This document shows positions 45,548-54,492 of a DNA stretch of 64,000 bases, in pieces. The first letter of the stretch is position 1, and every line of letters starts with the position of its first letter. The stretch spans positions 20,798-84,797 of the forward strand of contig JAFDXJ010000006.1 of assembly GCA_018268015.1 (NCBI GenBank), read 5' to 3'. The translations under genes and the position numbers were made by a program. Source of the DNA: Bacteroidota bacterium (GTDB lineage: Bacteria; Bacteroidota; Bacteroidia; Chitinophagales; Chitinophagaceae). Below the pieces are notes generated by a model. The model made no database searches and was not told where the DNA came from. It saw only the letters and a program-made list of their open reading frames with translations.

Positions 45548-46573
45548 ATGGGCATATTTAATTTTTTTACACAGGAAATTGCAATGGATTTAGGCACTGC
45601 AAATACCTTAATTATTCATAATGATGAGATCGTGGTGAATGAACCTTCTATAGTTGCACTCAATAGAAACAATCCTAAAGAAGTGATAGCCGTCGGCAAA
45701 CGCGCTTTGTTGATGCACGAAAAAACACATGAAAGTATTCGTACCGTCCGTCCATTAAAGGATGGCGTAATTGCAGATTTTAATGCTGCCGAGTTAATGA
45801 TTCGGGAAATGATCAAAATGATATATCCCAAAAGGCCCTTATTCCCGCCTACCTGGCGAATGATGATTTGTATCCCTTCCAGTATTACGGAAGTAGAAAA
45901 AAGAGCTGTACGGGATAGCGCAGAACAAGCTGGAGCAAAGGAAGTATATCTTTTACATGAGCCTATGGCCGCTGCCATTGGTATTGGAATAGATGTAGAA
46001 GAACCTGTAGGAAATATGATTATTGATATCGGAGGAGGCACAACCGGAATTACAGTCATTGCATTAGCAGGCATTGTATGTGATCAATCCATCCGCATTG
46101 CCGGTGACGAATTTACGGCTGATATTATGGAAGCCTTACGCCGCTATCACAGCTTATTGATCGGTGAGAGAACGGCAGAACAAATTAAAATTCAAATTGG
46201 CGCAGCCATCAAGGATTTGGAAGATGCACCTGAAGATTTGCCCGTGAATGGTAGAGATTTAGTAACAGGTATTCCCAAACAAATCATGGTAAGCTACCAG
46301 GAAATAGCCGAAGCCCTTGATAAATCTATTTTTAAAATTGAGGAAGCCATATTAAAAGCATTAGAAACAACGCCTCCTGAATTAGCCGGAGATATTTATA
46401 GAAGAGGGATTTATATTACCGGTGGCGGCGCATTACTTCGAGGCCTGGATAAAAGACTAAGCCAAAAAATAAAGTTGCCTGTACACATTGCTGATGATCC
46501 TTTGAAGAGTGTTGTTCGGGGAACTGGAATGGCCTTAAAAAATTATCAACGTTATCCATTTGTAATGCGTTAA
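45548..46573 (+). CDS. mreB: Rod-shape protein MreB
   Basis: This 341-residue actin homolog forms membrane-associated filaments that guide elongation of the cell wall. The nucleotide-binding motifs are MDLGTANT at the N-terminus, IDIGGGTT and ITGGGALLRGL. It is the first gene of the cluster with mreC, mreD, PBP2 and rodA on the same strand, the usual elongasome order. It has an ATG start. A 9-bp inverted repeat lies in the 70-base gap before mreC. Confidence 0.98.
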   Translation: MGIFNFFTQEIAMDLGTANTLIIHNDEIVVNEPSIVALNRNNPKEVIAVGKRALLMHEKTHESIRTVRPLKDGVIADFNAAELMIREMIKMIYPKRPLFPPTWRMMICIPSSITEVEKRAVRDSAEQAGAKEVYLLHEPMAAAIGIGIDVEEPVGNMIIDIGGGTTGITVIALAGIVCDQSIRIAGDEFTADIMEALRRYHSLLIGERTAEQIKIQIGAAIKDLEDAPEDLPVNGRDLVTGIPKQIMVSYQEIAEALDKSIFKIEEAILKALETTPPELAGDIYRRGIYITGGGALLRGLDKRLSQKIKLPVHIADDPLKSVVRGTGMALKNYQRYPFVMR

Positions 46574-46586
46574 TGGATACTTCAGG

Positions 46587-46631
46587 AAATCCCGGTATTT
46601 TTACCAAGTGAAAATTTGATTCCCGGGATTT
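46587..46631 (+). promoter_or_regulatory. Inverted repeat between mreB and mreC
   Basis: AAATCCCGG (46587-46595) and CCGGGATTT (46623-46631) form a perfect 9-bp repeat around a 27-base loop. There is no T-run typical of a terminator, so it may affect message processing or stability between mreB and the downstream genes. Confidence 0.4.
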
Positions 46632-46643
46632 ATTCATCTACCT

Positions 46644-47495
46644 ATGCGCAATATTTTTTTATTTATTAAAAAGTTTTTTGTTTTCTTTCTCTTCCTCGTA
46701 TTGCAGGTTATTTCCATTTCAATTCTTATCACTTATAATAAAACGCATCAGGCTATTTTTTCAGGTATCGCAAATGAAATGACGGGATGGGTAAGCAGTA
46801 AGTATAATGATGTGGAATATTATTTCCGCCTAAAAAAGACCAATGAAGACCTGGCTGCAGAAAATAGCCGCCTTCGTACAATTCTTGCCGGCACACTGGA
46901 TGAACCGGATACGACCAAATTATCACGAATTGATTCTCTCCTCAAAGACACTTTGGGAAGAGTGCGAAAATTTAATTTTTTGCCTGCTAAAGTTGTGAAT
47001 AATTCGGTGAATCATGAAAACAATTATATCACTTTATTTCGTGGATCCAAGCAAGGTGTTAATACCAATATGGCCGTTTGTGGGCCGGATGGCATTGTAG
47101 GCCGTATAGTTTCTGTGAGTGATAATTACAGTATTGTCATGAGCTTGCTTAATCACAATAGTAAAGTAAGTGCGATGATCCTTCATTCAAATTATACCGG
47201 AATTGTTGAATGGCATGGAAGCGATCCGCAATATCTTGAGTTGCAAGGGATTCCTAAAAGTGCCAAATTAAAAATAGGTGATACAGTGATCACCAGTAAT
47301 TTATCAGGCAACTTTCCTGAAGGATTAATCATCGGCACGGTTACAGAAAATTCCATAGATCAGTCAACCGGTAATTACCATTTAAAGCTGAAATCTGCCA
47401 CCAATTTCTTTACCATTCAATTTGCATACCTCATAGAAAATTCGATGTGGACTGAACAAAAGCAACTTGAATCTAAATCAATAGTAAATCCATGA
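46644..47495 (+). CDS. mreC: Rod-shape protein MreC
   Basis: This 283-residue protein has one N-terminal membrane span (about 11-30), a coiled-coil segment (FRLKKTNEDLAAENSRLRT) and the periplasmic beta domain with NHENNYITLFRGSKQGV and GPDGIVGRIVSVS. MreC links MreB to the periplasmic wall-synthesis enzymes. Its stop overlaps the mreD start in ATGA. It has normal length and an ATG start. Confidence 0.96.
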   Translation: MRNIFLFIKKFFVFFLFLVLQVISISILITYNKTHQAIFSGIANEMTGWVSSKYNDVEYYFRLKKTNEDLAAENSRLRTILAGTLDEPDTTKLSRIDSLLKDTLGRVRKFNFLPAKVVNNSVNHENNYITLFRGSKQGVNTNMAVCGPDGIVGRIVSVSDNYSIVMSLLNHNSKVSAMILHSNYTGIVEWHGSDPQYLELQGIPKSAKLKIGDTVITSNLSGNFPEGLIIGTVTENSIDQSTGNYHLKLKSATNFFTIQFAYLIENSMWTEQKQLESKSIVNP

Positions 47496-48025
47496 GTTCA
47501 TTATTAAAAAATACTATTCGATTTATATTATTCATCCTGATACAAGCATACGTGCTGGATAAAATTTATCCGATACAAGAATATATTAAGCCTATTTTAT
47601 ATTTTTTATTTATCTTATGGCTGCCCTTTAATATTTCCCGCCCTGCCTTATTGATAGTCGCGTTTGTTTTTGGCTTGTGTATGGACTACTTTAGTGGTAC
47701 ACCCGGTTTACATTCATCCGCATGTTTATTGATTGCTTACCTCCGTCCATTTATATTAAACATTTTATTGCCACGAGAGATTGCAGGTACCAGTTATGCA
47801 GAACCAAGTATCAAAAGTATGGGCTTTGCAGCTTATGGAGTTTATATCCTCATCCTGACTTTTATTCATCATGTGTATCTTGTATTTCTGGAATGGCTCC
47901 AATTTGGCGACCTGCTGTTTTTTATAGGTAAAATAACCCTTACAACCGCTTTAAGTTTGGTATTAATTCTCATAACAGAAATGTTATTCTACAGGAAAGC
48001 AAAGTACAAAACAAATACTGCATAA
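47492..48025 (+). CDS. mreD: Rod-shape protein MreD
   Basis: This 177-residue integral membrane protein has about five to six spans and is poorly conserved in sequence, as is usual for MreD. The segment FGLCMDYFSGTPGLHSSACLLIAYLRP corresponds to the best-conserved MreD region. Position after mreC with a 4-base overlap, and before PBP2, supports the call. Confidence 0.88.
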   Translation: MSSLLKNTIRFILFILIQAYVLDKIYPIQEYIKPILYFLFILWLPFNISRPALLIVAFVFGLCMDYFSGTPGLHSSACLLIAYLRPFILNILLPREIAGTSYAEPSIKSMGFAAYGVYILILTFIHHVYLVFLEWLQFGDLLFFIGKITLTTALSLVLILITEMLFYRKAKYKTNTA

Positions 48026-48117
48026 AACTTCAGGGAAATATTTCTTAAATTTCATTTTTTTGAAGTTACTTACAGCAATTTTGCAAAGGGTTTTTAATTC
48101 AAAATTTTTTCTATAAA

Positions 48118-50193
48118 ATGCCGGTATATAATCAATCCAGGAGCAGGATTATCCAGGTTATTTTTTTGGGAGTGTTTCTAATCATCATAATCCAATTGAT
48201 GAATCTTCAATTATTTTCATCAGATTTTAAAATCATGGCTGAAAATAATGCGAGGTACCGAAAAGTGATTTACCCCAATCGTGGAATTATTTATGACAGA
48301 AAACATCGGGCTATCCTGGAAAATACCATCATGTATGATTTGATCGTAACACCCGCGGAAACAAAAGGAATAGATACCTCATTATTATGCAATATACTGG
48401 GTATTGATAGTGCTGAATACAGAAAAAAAATGATCACTGCCATTATCAAAAACAGCAGTTATAAACCCAGTGTTTTTGCCCCATTGGTTAGTCCGGAAGT
48501 GTATGCAAGATTGAATGAAAATATGTATAAATTTCCGGGATTTCTACTCCTGGAAAGACCCATCCGAACTTACCCTTATCATGTAGCCGCAAATTATTTG
48601 GGATACCTGGGTGAAGTAGATTCAGGTTTCTTACGAAGGCATGATGGGGATGGTTATGAACCGGGTGATTATGCCGGTATGACCGGTTTAGAAAGAAGCT
48701 ATGAAAAAGTATTAATGGGGCAACGGGGAATTCAATATTTTATTCGAGATAACCGTAGCAGGCTTCAGGGATCTTATGAAAATGGAAAGTATGATACAGT
48801 AGCTGTTGCAGGTAGGAATTTATACACGAGCACAGATGTAGAATTACAACAACTTGCTGAAAAATTATTTAAAAATAAAATAGGCAGCGTAGTAGCCTTA
48901 GATCCCAAAACCGGAGGAGTTTTAGCGATGGCAACAGGTCCTTCATACGATCCCAATATTCTTTCAGGTGCTGCCAGAAGAAGCAATTTTGGGAAGCTTA
49001 TAATGGATACTGCGAGGCCATTACTAAATAGAGCAATCAAAGGTCAATATCCTCCGGGTTCCACTTTTAAACCTATGGGTGCATTAATTGCATTAGACGA
49101 AGGCCTCATCACCCCATCTTATGGTTATCCTTGTTATGGTGGTTATTATGCATGTGGCAAAGTTGTGAAATGCACCCATTCAGATCCCGGACATGCTTCT
49201 AGCTTGCGCTTGGCATTAGCCAATTCCTGCAATTCCTATTTCTGCCAGATATTCCGGATGGTCATTGACAATCCAAAATATAAATCAACTGCGCAAGGAT
49301 ATTTGGTGTGGAAAAAATATATGAATGATTTTGGAATGGGTATCCGTTCAGGCATTGATTTGCCCAGTGAAGATAAAGGAAATATTCCTGACACGGCTCA
49401 ATACAACCGCGACTTTGGGGGATTTGCAAGATGGAATAGCTGCAATATCCTTACATTAGGTATTGGACAGGACAGGATGCTGGTAACACCTTTGCAATTG
49501 GCCAATTTAATGGCCATAATTGCCAATAAAGGATCTTACTATACACCTCACTTTGTGGATAGTATAGAAAATCAACAACCGGGAGATTCTATTTTTTTGA
49601 ATAAATATAAAATTAAACACACCGTAACACATATTTCTGATTCAGATTATAATGCGGTACAACTGGGTATGTTGGATGTAACAGAATTTGGAACTGCCAC
49701 CAATGTTCAAATTCCCGGTGTGGAAATTTGTGCAAAAACCGGAACAGCACAAAATCCTCATGGAAAAAACCATTCTATTTTTGTAGCATTCGCCCCAAGG
49801 CAAAATCCAAAAATCGCCATTGCAGTTGTTGTGGAAAATGCAGGATATGGAGCTACATGGGCTGCCCCCATTGCCTCTTTGATGATGGAGAAATATATCA
49901 ATGATACCATTGCAAAAAACAGGCTCTCCGAAGTAGAAAGAATTTCTAAAGCAGACCTGATACCTGCAGAAATCAAGCATTGGTATTATGTCAAAGACTC
50001 CATTAAACAGGAAAAATTAGCCAGGCAATTGAACCTTGATACAGTGCCGGTCTTTCAAAATAATGTAGATAATAAGAAAACCACTTTTGATCCGGAAGCT
50101 GAACCAAACAGGAAAGACTCCAATGATTCTGCTAAAATAAAGAACAAACAAGAGATGATTAATCCTCCTAAAAAAATCAATAAAAGGCCCTGA
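48118..50193 (+). CDS. mrdA: Penicillin-binding protein 2 (elongation transpeptidase)
   Basis: This 691-residue class B PBP has an N-terminal membrane span (about 11-28), a dimerisation domain with NRGIIYDRKHRAILENT, and the transpeptidase domain. The active-site motifs are PGSTFKP (SxxK), NSCNSYF (SxN) and KTGTAQ. It cross-links peptidoglycan during side-wall growth as partner of RodA. The C-terminal tail of about 60 residues is charged and of low complexity. rodA begins 7 bases after the stop. Confidence 0.96.
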   Translation: MPVYNQSRSRIIQVIFLGVFLIIIIQLMNLQLFSSDFKIMAENNARYRKVIYPNRGIIYDRKHRAILENTIMYDLIVTPAETKGIDTSLLCNILGIDSAEYRKKMITAIIKNSSYKPSVFAPLVSPEVYARLNENMYKFPGFLLLERPIRTYPYHVAANYLGYLGEVDSGFLRRHDGDGYEPGDYAGMTGLERSYEKVLMGQRGIQYFIRDNRSRLQGSYENGKYDTVAVAGRNLYTSTDVELQQLAEKLFKNKIGSVVALDPKTGGVLAMATGPSYDPNILSGAARRSNFGKLIMDTARPLLNRAIKGQYPPGSTFKPMGALIALDEGLITPSYGYPCYGGYYACGKVVKCTHSDPGHASSLRLALANSCNSYFCQIFRMVIDNPKYKSTAQGYLVWKKYMNDFGMGIRSGIDLPSEDKGNIPDTAQYNRDFGGFARWNSCNILTLGIGQDRMLVTPLQLANLMAIIANKGSYYTPHFVDSIENQQPGDSIFLNKYKIKHTVTHISDSDYNAVQLGMLDVTEFGTATNVQIPGVEICAKTGTAQNPHGKNHSIFVAFAPRQNPKIAIAVVVENAGYGATWAAPIASLMMEKYINDTIAKNRLSEVERISKADLIPAEIKHWYYVKDSIKQEKLARQLNLDTVPVFQNNVDNKKTTFDPEAEPNRKDSNDSAKIKNKQEMINPPKKINKRP

Positions 50194-50200
50194 GATACTT

Positions 50201-51547
50201 ATGTCAAAAACGAATTCGATAAATATTTCCAAAGGAGTCGATTGGCTGGTCATTGTTCTTTATATTACCTTAGTAGCAATAGGTATTTTATGCATTTTTA
50301 TGGTTGAATATAAACCGGAAAATGCTACACTGGAAAGTTTCTTAACACGGGATACAAATTATAGTAAGCAATTATTTTTTGCAATCATTTGCCTTGTTAC
50401 CGCCATTTTTATCCTCTTAAGCGATAGCAAATTATATACGGCCTTCGCCAATTTGTTGTACTTATTTGGAATCGTCCTCATGATTGCTACCCTTTTTTTT
50501 GGGAAGAATATCAATGGCTCAAGAAGCTGGTTACCTTTAGGTGGCGGCTTTAATTTACAGCCCGCCGAACTTTGTAAAATATTTACAGCGCTTGCTCTCG
50601 CAAAATTTTTCTCCAGGCAGGATTTAAATTTTACCAAACTGAAGTCACAAGCATACGCCACTGCCATCATACTAGCCCCGGCAGCCATTTCAATCATGCA
50701 AAATGAAACAGGCCTGGCATTGGTTTACCTAAGCTTCTTTATCGTAATGTACCGGGAAGGATTGCCGGGGATTGTATTAATCATCGGTTTTTCTTTTGGG
50801 GTGCTTGTAGTGGCAACCCTTATTATGGAACCCAATTTACTGGCCATCATTTTAACGATCATTGCCGGGATTGTTATATTTTTTATGCGAAGACAAGTAA
50901 AAAGAGATAAAGGGCTTTTGGTTTTAATTTTAGGTATTTGGGTCGTATGTGTAAGTATACAACGAATTGCCGTACCCTATATTTTTAATAATGTTTTCCA
51001 ATGTTACCAAAGTCAACGTATATATAGCATGGTTGGCAAGGATTACGATTGCAGCCAGAATAAAAGTGCAGTAAAACTAGAGAGCAAAGATAAAACCGTG
51101 CATAAGCCAGATGATTATAATGTCCGGCAAAGCAAAATTGCTATTGGTTCCGGTGGAATGATGGGGAGTGGATTTTTAAAAGGTACCCAAACAAGAGGAA
51201 AATATGTTCCAGAACAACATACTGATTTTATTTTTACATCATTGGGTGAAGCTTTTGGATTTATTGGTTGTTTCATTTTCTTATTGCTTTACCTGCTCCT
51301 CTTGTTTCGTATAATTAAAATTGCTGAAAGACAACGAAGTACTTTCAGCCGGGTTTACGCTTATAGTGTTGCAAGCATCATGTTTTTTCATATCTGTGTA
51401 AATGTATGTATGACCATTGGCCTTTTTCCAATTATAGGGATTCCACTTCCATTAATTAGTTATGGAGGCTCATCATTATTGACATTTACCATTTTAATAT
51501 TTATCATGCTACGCCTGGATGCAGACAGGCAAATGGTGTTGCGTTAA
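50201..51547 (+). CDS. rodA: RodA peptidoglycan glycosyltransferase
   Basis: This 448-residue SEDS protein has ten predicted spans. Typical elements are KNINGSRSWLPLGGGFNLQPAELCKI, the periplasmic loop with EQHTDFIFTSLGEAFGF, and the closing GIPLPLISYGGSSLLTFTI. It polymerises lipid II into glycan strands with PBP2. The periplasmic loop before GSGGMMGSGFL carries extra charged sequence (about residues 270-305). It is likely coupled to PBP2 by the 7-base gap. Confidence 0.96.
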   Translation: MSKTNSINISKGVDWLVIVLYITLVAIGILCIFMVEYKPENATLESFLTRDTNYSKQLFFAIICLVTAIFILLSDSKLYTAFANLLYLFGIVLMIATLFFGKNINGSRSWLPLGGGFNLQPAELCKIFTALALAKFFSRQDLNFTKLKSQAYATAIILAPAAISIMQNETGLALVYLSFFIVMYREGLPGIVLIIGFSFGVLVVATLIMEPNLLAIILTIIAGIVIFFMRRQVKRDKGLLVLILGIWVVCVSIQRIAVPYIFNNVFQCYQSQRIYSMVGKDYDCSQNKSAVKLESKDKTVHKPDDYNVRQSKIAIGSGGMMGSGFLKGTQTRGKYVPEQHTDFIFTSLGEAFGFIGCFIFLLLYLLLLFRIIKIAERQRSTFSRVYAYSVASIMFFHICVNVCMTIGLFPIIGIPLPLISYGGSSLLTFTILIFIMLRLDADRQMVLR

Positions 51548-51569
51548 AAACAATCAGTAAATTGAACAT

Positions 51570-52313
51570 ATGCAAATCATTCCTTTGCCGGAAGGTGTTT
51601 TTACAGTTGATCGCTCCAAGGTTTTTGTTCCTTTTATCATTGGACAGGATGAATTAAATAAAAGGCCTATCGGCAGTTTGCTTGTTGAAGTGCAACCTTT
51701 TCTCGTCATTACCAAAAAAGATTATATTTTATTAGACACGGGTTTAGGTTTTCATTCAAAAGGTAAACTACAGATTTATGAAAACCTGGAAAAACACGGC
51801 GTTTTACCCGGTATGATTACCAAAGTATTGTTATCACATTTACACAAAGATCATACAGGAGGTTTATGCATTTCTACTGAATCAGGTACCTTTCTTCCTG
51901 CATTTCCAGGTGCAACTTATTATATTCAGGGAAAAGAATTGGAAAATGCTTCAAGCAAACCATCCACCTCTTTTTTCACTCAAACAATTGATTTTCTAAA
52001 AGACAATACGCAATGTAAAATTCTTCATGGAAATGGAATAATAGATGATTATATAGAATATCATTTATCCGGTGGCCATTCACCTTTTCACCAGGTTTTT
52101 AAAATAATTGAAGAAAAGGAAATCATTTTTTATGGTGGCGATGAAGCGCCCCAATTACAACAAATGAAAAATAAAATAATTGCCAAATATGATTTTGATG
52201 GAAGAAAAAGTATGCATCTAAGACAAGAGTGGTGGAAGCAGGGAAATGCTGAAAAATGGTTCTTTTTATTTTACCATGATGTCAAAACGCCTGTGTTTCA
52301 AAACAACATTTAG
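51570..52313 (+). CDS. MBL-fold metallo-hydrolase
   Basis: This 247-residue enzyme has the metal site SHLHKDH, then LSGGHSPFHQVF and YGGDEAP. The general form resembles the quorum-quenching lactonase or YflN-type MBL subgroup, but specificity cannot be assigned. It follows rodA by 22 bases and is probably the last gene of the mre transcript. No cell-wall role is implied by its sequence. Its stop codon lies inside an inverted repeat. Confidence 0.85.
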   Translation: MQIIPLPEGVFTVDRSKVFVPFIIGQDELNKRPIGSLLVEVQPFLVITKKDYILLDTGLGFHSKGKLQIYENLEKHGVLPGMITKVLLSHLHKDHTGGLCISTESGTFLPAFPGATYYIQGKELENASSKPSTSFFTQTIDFLKDNTQCKILHGNGIIDDYIEYHLSGGHSPFHQVFKIIEEKEIIFYGGDEAPQLQQMKNKIIAKYDFDGRKSMHLRQEWWKQGNAEKWFFLFYHDVKTPVFQNNI

Positions 52314-52350
52314 ATTGAGTCAACTCAAAAAGATTCGACTCAATCTAAAT
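52308..52350 (+). terminator. Inverted repeat overlapping the stop of the MBL gene
   Basis: Perfect 14-bp arms (52308-52321 and 52337-52350) enclose a 15-base loop. The stop codon (52311-52313) is inside the first arm. Only a short TTTT follows, so it is a weaker terminator candidate for the mre cluster, but no better one is present. Confidence 0.5.
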
Positions 52351-52603
52351 TTTAGATATCAAATTTATTTTTTCAGCTATTCCTATTTTATACAATCTAT
52401 AATCATCTATTTTCCCAACTTTTATTTTATAGAAAAATAATCTCTCTCAAATCTTTATTATTTCAAAAGGAAAGAATAGTAATATGTACAAAAATTGAAA
52501 GAGATGTAGGCTTTAGAAAACCATTAATTGTTTTGGCTATTCAAAACTTTCATGATGATAAGGCCTATGCAAGTGAAAAAAAGTGCGAATCTTTATTAGG
52601 TAA
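52351..52603. other. AT-rich intergenic region with no recognised gene
   Basis: About 250 bases between the convergent mre and sigma operons. Frames are interrupted on both strands. I see no tRNA, known RNA motif or promoter match. It could hold a decayed sequence or 3' UTRs. Confidence 0.5.
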
Positions 52604-52637
52604 CAAAAAAATAGGCCCGCCCTAAAAAGAGCTGGCC
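52604..52637 (-). terminator. Terminator of the ECF sigma operon
   Basis: On the minus strand, GGCCaGCTC pairs with GGGCgGGCC (one A-G mismatch, one G-T) around TTTTTA and runs into TATTTTTTTG. It lies 27 bases after the stop at 52664. Confidence 0.85.
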
Positions 52638-52663
52638 GTTGCTAACCTATGAAAAACACCAAA

Positions 52664-53095
52664 TTAAATACTTTTTCCGTTTTTCCCTCCGTTTCTTTTC
52701 GGAGGTTTGCGAATATTTTGAATCTCCCTTTTCTGTTGTTCATTTTTCAATAACTCCCGAAATCCTCTCTCAGCTGTAAATGCTTTATTTATTCTGTTTG
52801 AATTATTACCTAATATTTGCCTAAAATTACTTTGATATTTTTTCTGAATATTTAAAACTTGTTGGCTATAAGCAATTTCATCATTTTGATTTTTTGCCCT
52901 GGCTTGCTTTAATTCATTATAATATTGATTGTAAACAGGCCAAAAACGTGATGCTTCATTGGGCGATAGGTTCAATTGGTTTGTAATATATGCCATCTTC
53001 ACTACCTCCACCTGATCGTTCCCACCACCTTGTTGTGCATAACAAATGTAATGCTGAATTAGCAATGCAAAAAATATTATAAATAATTTTTTCAT
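52664..53095 (-). CDS. Exported Spy/CpxP-like protein of the sigma operon
   Basis: This 143-residue protein has a signal peptide (1-20, ending CYAQ) and a helical body with LNLSPNEASRFWPVYNQYYNELKQAR. The repeated L-x-L-[ST]-x2-[EQ]-A-x2-F-W-P-x-[YF] type pattern is typical of small Bacteroidota periplasmic proteins encoded next to ECF sigma factors. The C-terminus is very basic. A role as envelope stress sensor is inferred from context. It lies 12 bases after the GYF-repeat gene. Confidence 0.78.
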   Translation of the reverse strand: MKKLFIIFFALLIQHYICYAQQGGGNDQVEVVKMAYITNQLNLSPNEASRFWPVYNQYYNELKQARAKNQNDEIAYSQQVLNIQKKYQSNFRQILGNNSNRINKAFTAERGFRELLKNEQQKREIQNIRKPPKRNGGKNGKSI

Positions 53096-53107
53096 TTTTA
53101 ATAAAAT

Positions 53108-53827
53108 TTAAATATTTCGTCCCGGCGTTACAGATAAATCCTTTGTATTGTCTAAATATTGTTCAATTTGTTGATCACTTACATTATAAAGTAAAGAATT
53201 GATATCAATTTGCTGATCTTCCTGGTTATTGACGCCAATACTGTAAATGGGTGTATCATCCAGGTAATTTGAAATAGCCGAATCAGGAAGTTCTTTTAAT
53301 TCTGCAGCCAATGAATGAACATTTAAGGATGCCGTTTGATAATTACCCATATAAAATACGGCTCCCAGGGTAATAATTGCAAAAACCGAAGCGGCCACTA
53401 AATAGTGTGTCCAATGAGGCAGAGAAATGACTTTAGGACTGGATTTTTCTTTAGGCAAAAGAAAATCCCAGTTTTTTTCGGCAAAGTACCCTGGTTCAAT
53501 TGAATAAACATTTTCTTTGGAGATCGTTGCCAGTAGAGGAGCTATATCCTTCAATTCATCAGCAGGATTCAGTTCTGCTTCAGACTGATTTGCCACTTTA
53601 ATTTTTTCCAGAATGATATTTGGCAAAGAGTCAAAATAACCGGAAGGCATTTCAAAAGGACTATTTCCGGTGGAAATGGTATTTTGTTTTAACACGCTGA
53701 ACATCATCATTTCGCTAAAGTCATCAAAATAACCGGAGGGTATTTCATTGAACATTCGATTTGAAATACCGGCAAATATGGGGCTGATTTCCTCTATTTC
53801 CTTCCTGATATTTTCTTCATCTTTCAT
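53108..53827 (-). CDS. Single-span protein with repeated GYF motifs, putative anti-sigma factor
   Basis: This 239-residue protein has one membrane span at about residues 146-164 (HYLVAASVFAIITLGAVFYMG). The cytoplasmic part carries three copies of a short motif: EIPSGYFDDF, EMPSGYFDSL and SIEPGYFAEK. It has no zinc anti-sigma HxxxCxxC motif. Position immediately downstream of the sigma gene (35 bases) suggests an anti-sigma or regulatory partner, which is inference. The region after the span is about 75 residues and likely periplasmic. Confidence 0.8.
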   Translation of the reverse strand: MKDEENIRKEIEEISPIFAGISNRMFNEIPSGYFDDFSEMMMFSVLKQNTISTGNSPFEMPSGYFDSLPNIILEKIKVANQSEAELNPADELKDIAPLLATISKENVYSIEPGYFAEKNWDFLLPKEKSSPKVISLPHWTHYLVAASVFAIITLGAVFYMGNYQTASLNVHSLAAELKELPDSAISNYLDDTPIYSIGVNNQEDQQIDINSLLYNVSDQQIEQYLDNTKDLSVTPGRNI

Positions 53828-53862
53828 GATGCTGGTTTTAGACTATTTTTATGCACCCCGGT

Positions 53863-54408
53863 TTAATTTTCTTTTATAAATGCCTCAATTTTTTTTGCTG
53901 CATGGTGATAACTAGCTTTTAATGCACCTTCACTGGTATCCAATATTTTACTCATTTTCTCATAAGGCATTTCATCATAATACCTTAAATTAAAAACAAG
54001 CCTTTGTTTTTCAGGTAGTTGCTGGATGGCCAATTGTAATTTCCATTCCAGTTTAGATGCATCGAAATTTTTATCTGCAATAATTTTATTGGCCAGGCCT
54101 GAGTCGTCATCATTTAGTGAAACAGAGGTTCTTTTTTTCTGTTGTTCCAGGAAAGTCAGGCATTCATTGGTCGCTATCCGGTACATCCAGGTAAAAAGTT
54201 GGCTATCACCTCTAAAGTTTTCTAATGCATTCCATACTTTTAAAAATACATTTTGCAAAACATCATCCGCATCATCATGGCTGATTACCAATCGCCTGAT
54301 ATGCCAGTATAATTTTTCCTGGTATTTTTTTATTATGGTCGTAAAGGCTTTTTCCCGGCTTTCTTTTCTTTTAAAGTCTTCTAACAATTCCTTATCGTCT
54401 GGATACAT
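53863..54408 (-). CDS. ECF-type RNA polymerase sigma factor
   Basis: This 181-residue sigma-70 family protein has region 2 with DDADDVLQNVFLKVWNALENFRGDSQLFTWMYRIATNECL, where W and the FRGDS stretch are typical, and region 4 with LPEKQRLVFNLRYYDEMPYEKMSKILDTSEGALKASYHHA. It would direct RNA polymerase to its own regulon. It is the first gene of a three-gene operon with the GYF-repeat protein and the Spy-like protein. It has an ATG start, and no standard promoter is obvious upstream. Confidence 0.95.
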   Translation of the reverse strand: MYPDDKELLEDFKRKESREKAFTTIIKKYQEKLYWHIRRLVISHDDADDVLQNVFLKVWNALENFRGDSQLFTWMYRIATNECLTFLEQQKKRTSVSLNDDDSGLANKIIADKNFDASKLEWKLQLAIQQLPEKQRLVFNLRYYDEMPYEKMSKILDTSEGALKASYHHAAKKIEAFIKEN

Positions 54409-54492
54409 GCAGGCTGAGTTTTGCTGAATTTATTCTAAAATATGATGCCAAAAAGTAGAAAAAGTTTAAGTTTTGAATTTCAAAAATAATTA

